64,000 nucleotides of DNA from Phellopilus nigrolimitatus (Eukaryota > Basidiomycota > Agaricomycetes > Hymenochaetales > Hymenochaetaceae). Shown here piece after piece: positions 60,073 through 64,000 of this stretch. The translations under genes were made by a program, and so were the position numbers. How positions within the stretch are numbered: position 1 is the first letter of the stretch; every line of letters begins with the position of its first letter. The notes under the pieces are model-generated. The model had not been told where the DNA came from, did not search any database, and saw nothing but the letters and a program-made list of their open reading frames with translations. The DNA lies in NCBI GenBank assembly GCA_021029095.1, contig JAJOHG010000002.1, positions 682,001 to 746,000 on the forward strand, read 5' to 3'.

Positions 60073-63000
60073 TTAAGCCAACGTCTTGAATAACGACCTA
60101 ATTTCGTCAGGGGATGACGCGAACGGTCGATCGTTTTCGCCGTCCGCGGGCATGAATTCAGTTGCCTTACGGAACATGACATACGCATCGACGATTCGGT
60201 CCTGCACATGTCCCAGCAAGATCCCAACCGTCCCCGCGCCCTTATTCGCGCTTTCTCCATCCTCTACGCCGCGACTCCTTTTCTCGCCTTCACTGCTTCC
60301 TTCACTGTCCGCAAGGTAAAGTCGCAGCCTTTGCGCAGCCGCAGGTACCTCCACCTCCAACGTATGGAGGAAGGCTGCCTCGACGTCGAGCGCCGCTGCG
60401 CGCGTCGGGGGCGCCGTTTTTGCGTCCCAGTCAGTGGCTCCCATCAGCACTGGGTTGTCTCACTAAGCTCCCGTCGAGCATACTCATGAAGTCATTTATC
60501 GGTTGCGTTGCCGTGCGAGCAAAGAGCTGGATGACGGTCCTCGCATGCGTGGCGGAGGTCGCTGTCAATACCCTGTTTGACATTGCATTGTAAAATATAT
60601 GAAATGGTAAATTTAGCGGCCGTGCGGACGGATGTTGCAGGCAAAGCGCACCTCCTTCGTCCCCACGATGCTTGCCTCGTCGCGCGCCTTCGGCAAGGAA
60701 GTCGCAAAGGCGTAAGGTATCAGGTTTGTTGTCCGAAGCATATCCTTCAGTGTATCTGTGACATGCCTGAGCTCCAGCGGCCCGTCTGCATCCTTGCTCG
60801 CGAGATTAAGATTGATCGTCATTTCCTTGAGTACGAGTAAGTGCTTGATCAAAAAGAGCTGAGCGTCAGTTTCTGTCGAGGGAGAGCCTCTGACAGTAAT
60901 CAGGTTCGCAGCCGAAACGAGGCTGAGACGACAGAAGTCGATAGCTTCTTGGGCAATGTCATCGAAAATCGAAGGCTATTGGTACGAACAGTTGATATCT
61001 CAGATAATGTTGTATGAGACGAAGACGCTTACTTGTACAAAGTCGTGGAGCTGTGCTAGTACGGCTACAGCTGTTCTGAGCGTGGCGTACCATGTCTCTC
61101 GTTTGTCGAAAGACGATATTCGAAGTAGGTAAGTTTCATCCTGTCGTTCCTTTATATCTGAGGCTTTCGGTCGTCGTTGCGCTTCATCTATGCCAATTTT
61201 GAACAAACGGTATGGATCAAGCACCAGCGACGACTGTCCAAGACACGCACCTTCCAGCTTTTTAGGATAGTCCAGATCATCCGCCTTGGGGACGTAGTAC
61301 CGAATCTCCGCCTGTACCACAGTCTGTGCCTTGAAGAAAAGGCGCGTCTGCGCATCCTGGAGAACACTTTGTAGCATATGGCTAATGTGCAGCTTTCCCA
61401 GACCTTGCTTAGCTTCACGGCTTGACGTCCCGTTCCGATGAAACGCGTCTTCCTCATCGTCAGACGAGGGCTCAGTTTCCGGCACGTCGAGGACCATAAG
61501 CGCCTGCAGGACCTTGCATACGTCGCACAGTACGGAAAGCCTAGGTTCATGGAGGATACGTGGTCGTAGATCGTCATACAAATAGTCGCACAGACTTTCC
61601 AGATATGCGCTACAAAACAGAATGAAAGTTGAAAACAGTTCCCGACAGAGAACTGTGTAACTCACTAAAGTAGCTCCTTTCCCGAGTCAAAAAAACACCT
61701 ATATATTGCGAATTCGTCTATGCAAAGTTGCTTTAGATAACTACAGCCTGTTCTCGTCTAGATAGACGTTAGTTGCCTGTTCCGCAGGAAGGAGACAAGA
61801 CTTTTGCGCACCAATTCGACAAGATCAGCCCGACCAGGGTCGAGACCTTTAATCTCTTCAGCCAATCGACCGACGAGAAGAGACTTGCGAGCTCCAAAAT
61901 AAGCTGAATGGCACTCGGACAAAAGGGAAGACAGCTCTTCAGGATGAGACCAAGTTCTTCTCTCGAGCTCTCCGAGAAGAGGTGCAACCTGCGCCGCAAC
62001 GGATTGAAACCGTGTATAAAGAAGGTGCATCTGCGCCGTTTGAGAGACCTCTTTGTCGGACATTCGTCTCGCAATATCGGTAGCCAAGGCTTTGAGGGAG
62101 CCAACGAAATACATTTTGATCAGGGTCATGGCACGCGTGAGACACTGCTGGAAACGAAGGTAATATATTTCTGCTTCATAGTAATGTCGCTAAGATGCCG
62201 TTTCAGAAAATATCTCGACTTTGTGATGAGAAACGCACATTTGCTCGGAGAAAGTCAATGCAGATGTCAACTCGCTCTACCATATCCAAGAAGTCGGCTT
62301 GAAGGACAAGAGATTCTCCGGGGTGGTTGAGCATGCGAGTCGCATGCTCGAGCTCCTGGAAGTATTCCAGTCGATCTCCAATGTCTTCTGTAAGTTTGAT
62401 CAACCTGTCCTGCATACTGAACTGAGGAACATGAACTCTACACAACAAGTAACAGTACGCACGCGTTCATCTAGGAGCTGTTCGCAGGCATCTTTGAGGC
62501 TCTTCCCTCCAGCTTCCACGCTTCGCCAGCCGTCCAGCATACCATCCACCTCCCGCTGAACGTCGTCGACGCTCCCCACCAGCCCGTCGCAAGTCTCCAA
62601 ATGCTTTACCACCGTCCCCAAGTACTCCCGGTAATGAGATTCCTGGCTGTGTGCTACAGAGCGCTCGATCATGGAAAACCAATCGTAGAATTCTTGTGCA
62701 GTCTGTACGGGCCGACCAGGGCGCATATCCCGTGAGACCCATGCATGTTGTTTTCCCCCTAGAACAGGCGTTTCCGGCCTTAAAGAAGGACTTCGCGATT
62801 TGGCTTTGCGATTTGGGGTTGGCGACGCGGGGCGAGACGCCGCGGCTTCATCAGGCAGTGTCTAATAGGACGAGTAGACATTTAATTTATTAGTGAATTA
62901 CTATAAATTGCGCTGCGCACCTTCAGCGGCAATGGCTTTTCCCCGCACGCATTTTGAAAAATAGCCACACTCTTCAGCTCAATTTCCGATAGAGGCGCCT

Positions 63001-63100
63001 TTGCTTCCCATTCTTCAAGGGAAATGGCGGGTTTCGAATGAGACGGAATAACAGGCGTGTTAGTTCGAATGACTGGGATCTTCAAGTTTGTAGATGCCAT
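60073..63100 (-). CDS. COG3: Conserved oligomeric Golgi complex subunit 3 (Sec34)
   Basis: Lobe A subunit of the COG tether for retrograde traffic within the Golgi. The start MASTNLKIPVIRTNTPVIPS (ATG 63100) precedes ISLEEWEAKAPLSEIELKSV. A Ser/Pro exon leads to the conserved AQEFYDWFSMIERSVAHSQE, SHYREYLGTVVKHLETCDGL, DMLDGWRSVEAGG-type helices, then LIKLTEDIGDRLEYFQELEH and LDMVERVDICIDFLRAN. Later exons give MYFVGSLKALATDIARRMSD, AYFGARKSLLVGRLAEEIKG, YLESLCDYLYDDLRPRILHE, VLCDVCKVLQALMVLD, and IKERQDETYLLRISSFDKRE. The last exons give VIQLFARTATQPINDFMSML and NPVLMGATDWDAKTAPPTRA, with the end SLFKTLA at 60073. Between those last two blocks (about 60.46 kb) there is one extra base and no room for an intron, so the literal reading stops early. 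Confidence 0.9.
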
Positions 63101-63350
63101 GGAGCGTTTTTGACTTCTATCTTTAGATGTTAGACTTATGATTAAAGCTGGAGCGTGGTCGAAAGCATGAGGCACAAGTCGATGGCACGACGCGTCTCGC
63201 GACGCGCACAGCAGTCATAACCACGTATTTTCTTAGAAAGGCAGAACACCTGCCCAATCGGATTTTATACTAAACAGTCATAAAGTTCTTCTAATCAACA
63301 ACTATCAAAGGAGCTTGTAATTCGGCTTTTACACTATGAGTAATCGCACT
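63101..63350. other. Intergenic between COG3 and THS1
   Basis: Tandem minus-strand genes; this 250-bp gap is the COG3 promoter and the THS1 3' UTR. No other feature seen. Confidence 0.4.
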
Positions 63351-64000
63351 TCAGACGAGCTTGTTCTGCAAGCTGCGTGTTGTCTTCAGAGTAGAAAGCT
63401 GTTCGCAAATTGTGTCCAGCCGTACAATTTCCGAACGAGCCTTCGTGCCCACGTCATCGCGGTTGCGAACATTCACGGAGCGGCTATCAAGCTCATCCTG
63501 CCCGACTACTGCAGGAGGTGAAGAAGGGGATTGGACGTCAACATAAATTTCATTTTACGAAATTCACACTAACCCAGAATAAAGTTATATTGCGCGACTT
63601 CACCATTCCGGATTTTCTTGTTAAGTGTGTTGTCTCCATTGTCAACATCCGCAAAGAAACCAAGACCGGCAAGTTTGTTGGCCACCTCAGACGCATAGCC
63701 TTGCTGTAATAGGTATCCCATGATTAGTTGTCTCGATATGTTGAAGTGTAAATACTTACGTAAGGAGCCGCAACTGGGACCACCAGAACTTGACGCGGGC
63801 TCAGCCAGAAGGGCCTATTGGCTCATCATGAGCATGGCGTTAGGTTCAAAATTGCACCGGCGTACCATTTTCCAGCGAAATGTTCGGTGATGATAGCAAT
63901 GAAACGCTCCAAGCTCCCCAGAATGGCTCTGTGAATCATGACGGGACGCGCCGGTGCCTTGTCCGCCGCCTGGTCATTATCATCAGCAGCACGGTACTTC
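63351..64000 (-). CDS. THS1: Threonyl-tRNA synthetase, C-terminal part (partial)
   Basis: Only the 3' end is in the window; the gene continues past 64000. The first visible residues, [20 protein letters not shown] and TEHFAGKW, are the end of the class II catalytic core (motif 3). After an intron come [18 protein letters not shown], the start of the anticodon-binding domain, then [43 protein letters not shown] joined across an intron to [20 protein letters not shown], and GTKARSE. The protein ends TRSLQNKLV, stop at 63351-63353. This fits the cytosolic eukaryotic enzyme. Splice sites are canonical and in phase. Confidence 0.93.

Overview
This window is nuclear DNA of a filamentous basidiomycete, most likely an agaricomycete. 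The coding genes are densely packed on both strands and cut by many short introns (about 47-80 nt, GTRNGT donors, pyrimidine-rich tract then CAG/TAG). The gene set is fungal: a chitin synthase with an RRRW-type motif, a DASH/Dam1 kinetochore subunit, a Cps1-type polysaccharide synthase, Sse1/Hsp110, Cti6, Wss1 and Ilv1. I saw no convincing tRNA, rRNA, CRISPR array, intact transposon or viral gene.

Layout, left to right. A 3' gene fragment (1-381, +) faces chitin synthase (762-5067, -). Then come hem2 (5336-6660, -), a long disordered hypothetical protein (8532-10246, -) and an unusually gene-poor stretch of about 5.9 kb (10.25-16.1 kb). A DUF6625-like type II membrane protein (16116-17799, -) and a His-rich secreted/membrane protein (18090-18953, +) are divergent. 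They are followed by an R/D/S-rich protein (19542-22857, -), SSE1 (23235-25775, -) and MIOS/SEA4 (26037-29863, -). Next are a tiny three-exon DAD4 gene (30395-30714, -), divergent from USE1 (30865-31961, +), a CPS1-like synthase (32545 to about 34286, -), lysyl-tRNA synthetase (34814-37125 or 37233, -), an RBR ubiquitin ligase (37419-39504, +), intronless ADE6 (39957-44018, +), WSS1 (44296-45752, -) and ILV1 (45899-47836, +). The right end holds a small protein with a CCC motif near its N-terminus (48495-49573, -), VPS15 (49946-55778, +), CTI6 (56173-58545, -), SNX3 (58920-59677, +), COG3 (60073-63100, -) and the 3' end of threonyl-tRNA synthetase (63351 to beyond 64000, -).

The genes are mostly housekeeping functions and do not form a pathway cluster. 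Several concern endomembrane traffic and nutrient signalling (USE1, COG3, SNX3, VPS15, MIOS) or the cell surface (chitin synthase, CPS1-like). Many neighbours are divergent with only about 150-370 bp between start codons, suggesting shared promoters (DAD4/USE1, KRS1/RBR, WSS1/ILV1, hypothetical/VPS15, CTI6/SNX3).

The main technical point is that several genes that should be single-copy and essential show single-base frame breaks inside conserved sequence (MIOS twice, VPS15 twice, COG3 once, the R/D-rich gene four times, the 48.5-kb gene once). Uncorrected one-base errors in the assembly explain these best. Proteins predicted directly from this sequence will be wrong at those points. The most interesting biological candidates are the easily missed DAD4 gene, a leaky-scanning mitochondrial presequence on lysyl-tRNA synthetase, and the His-rich secreted protein with a duplicated 3' end.
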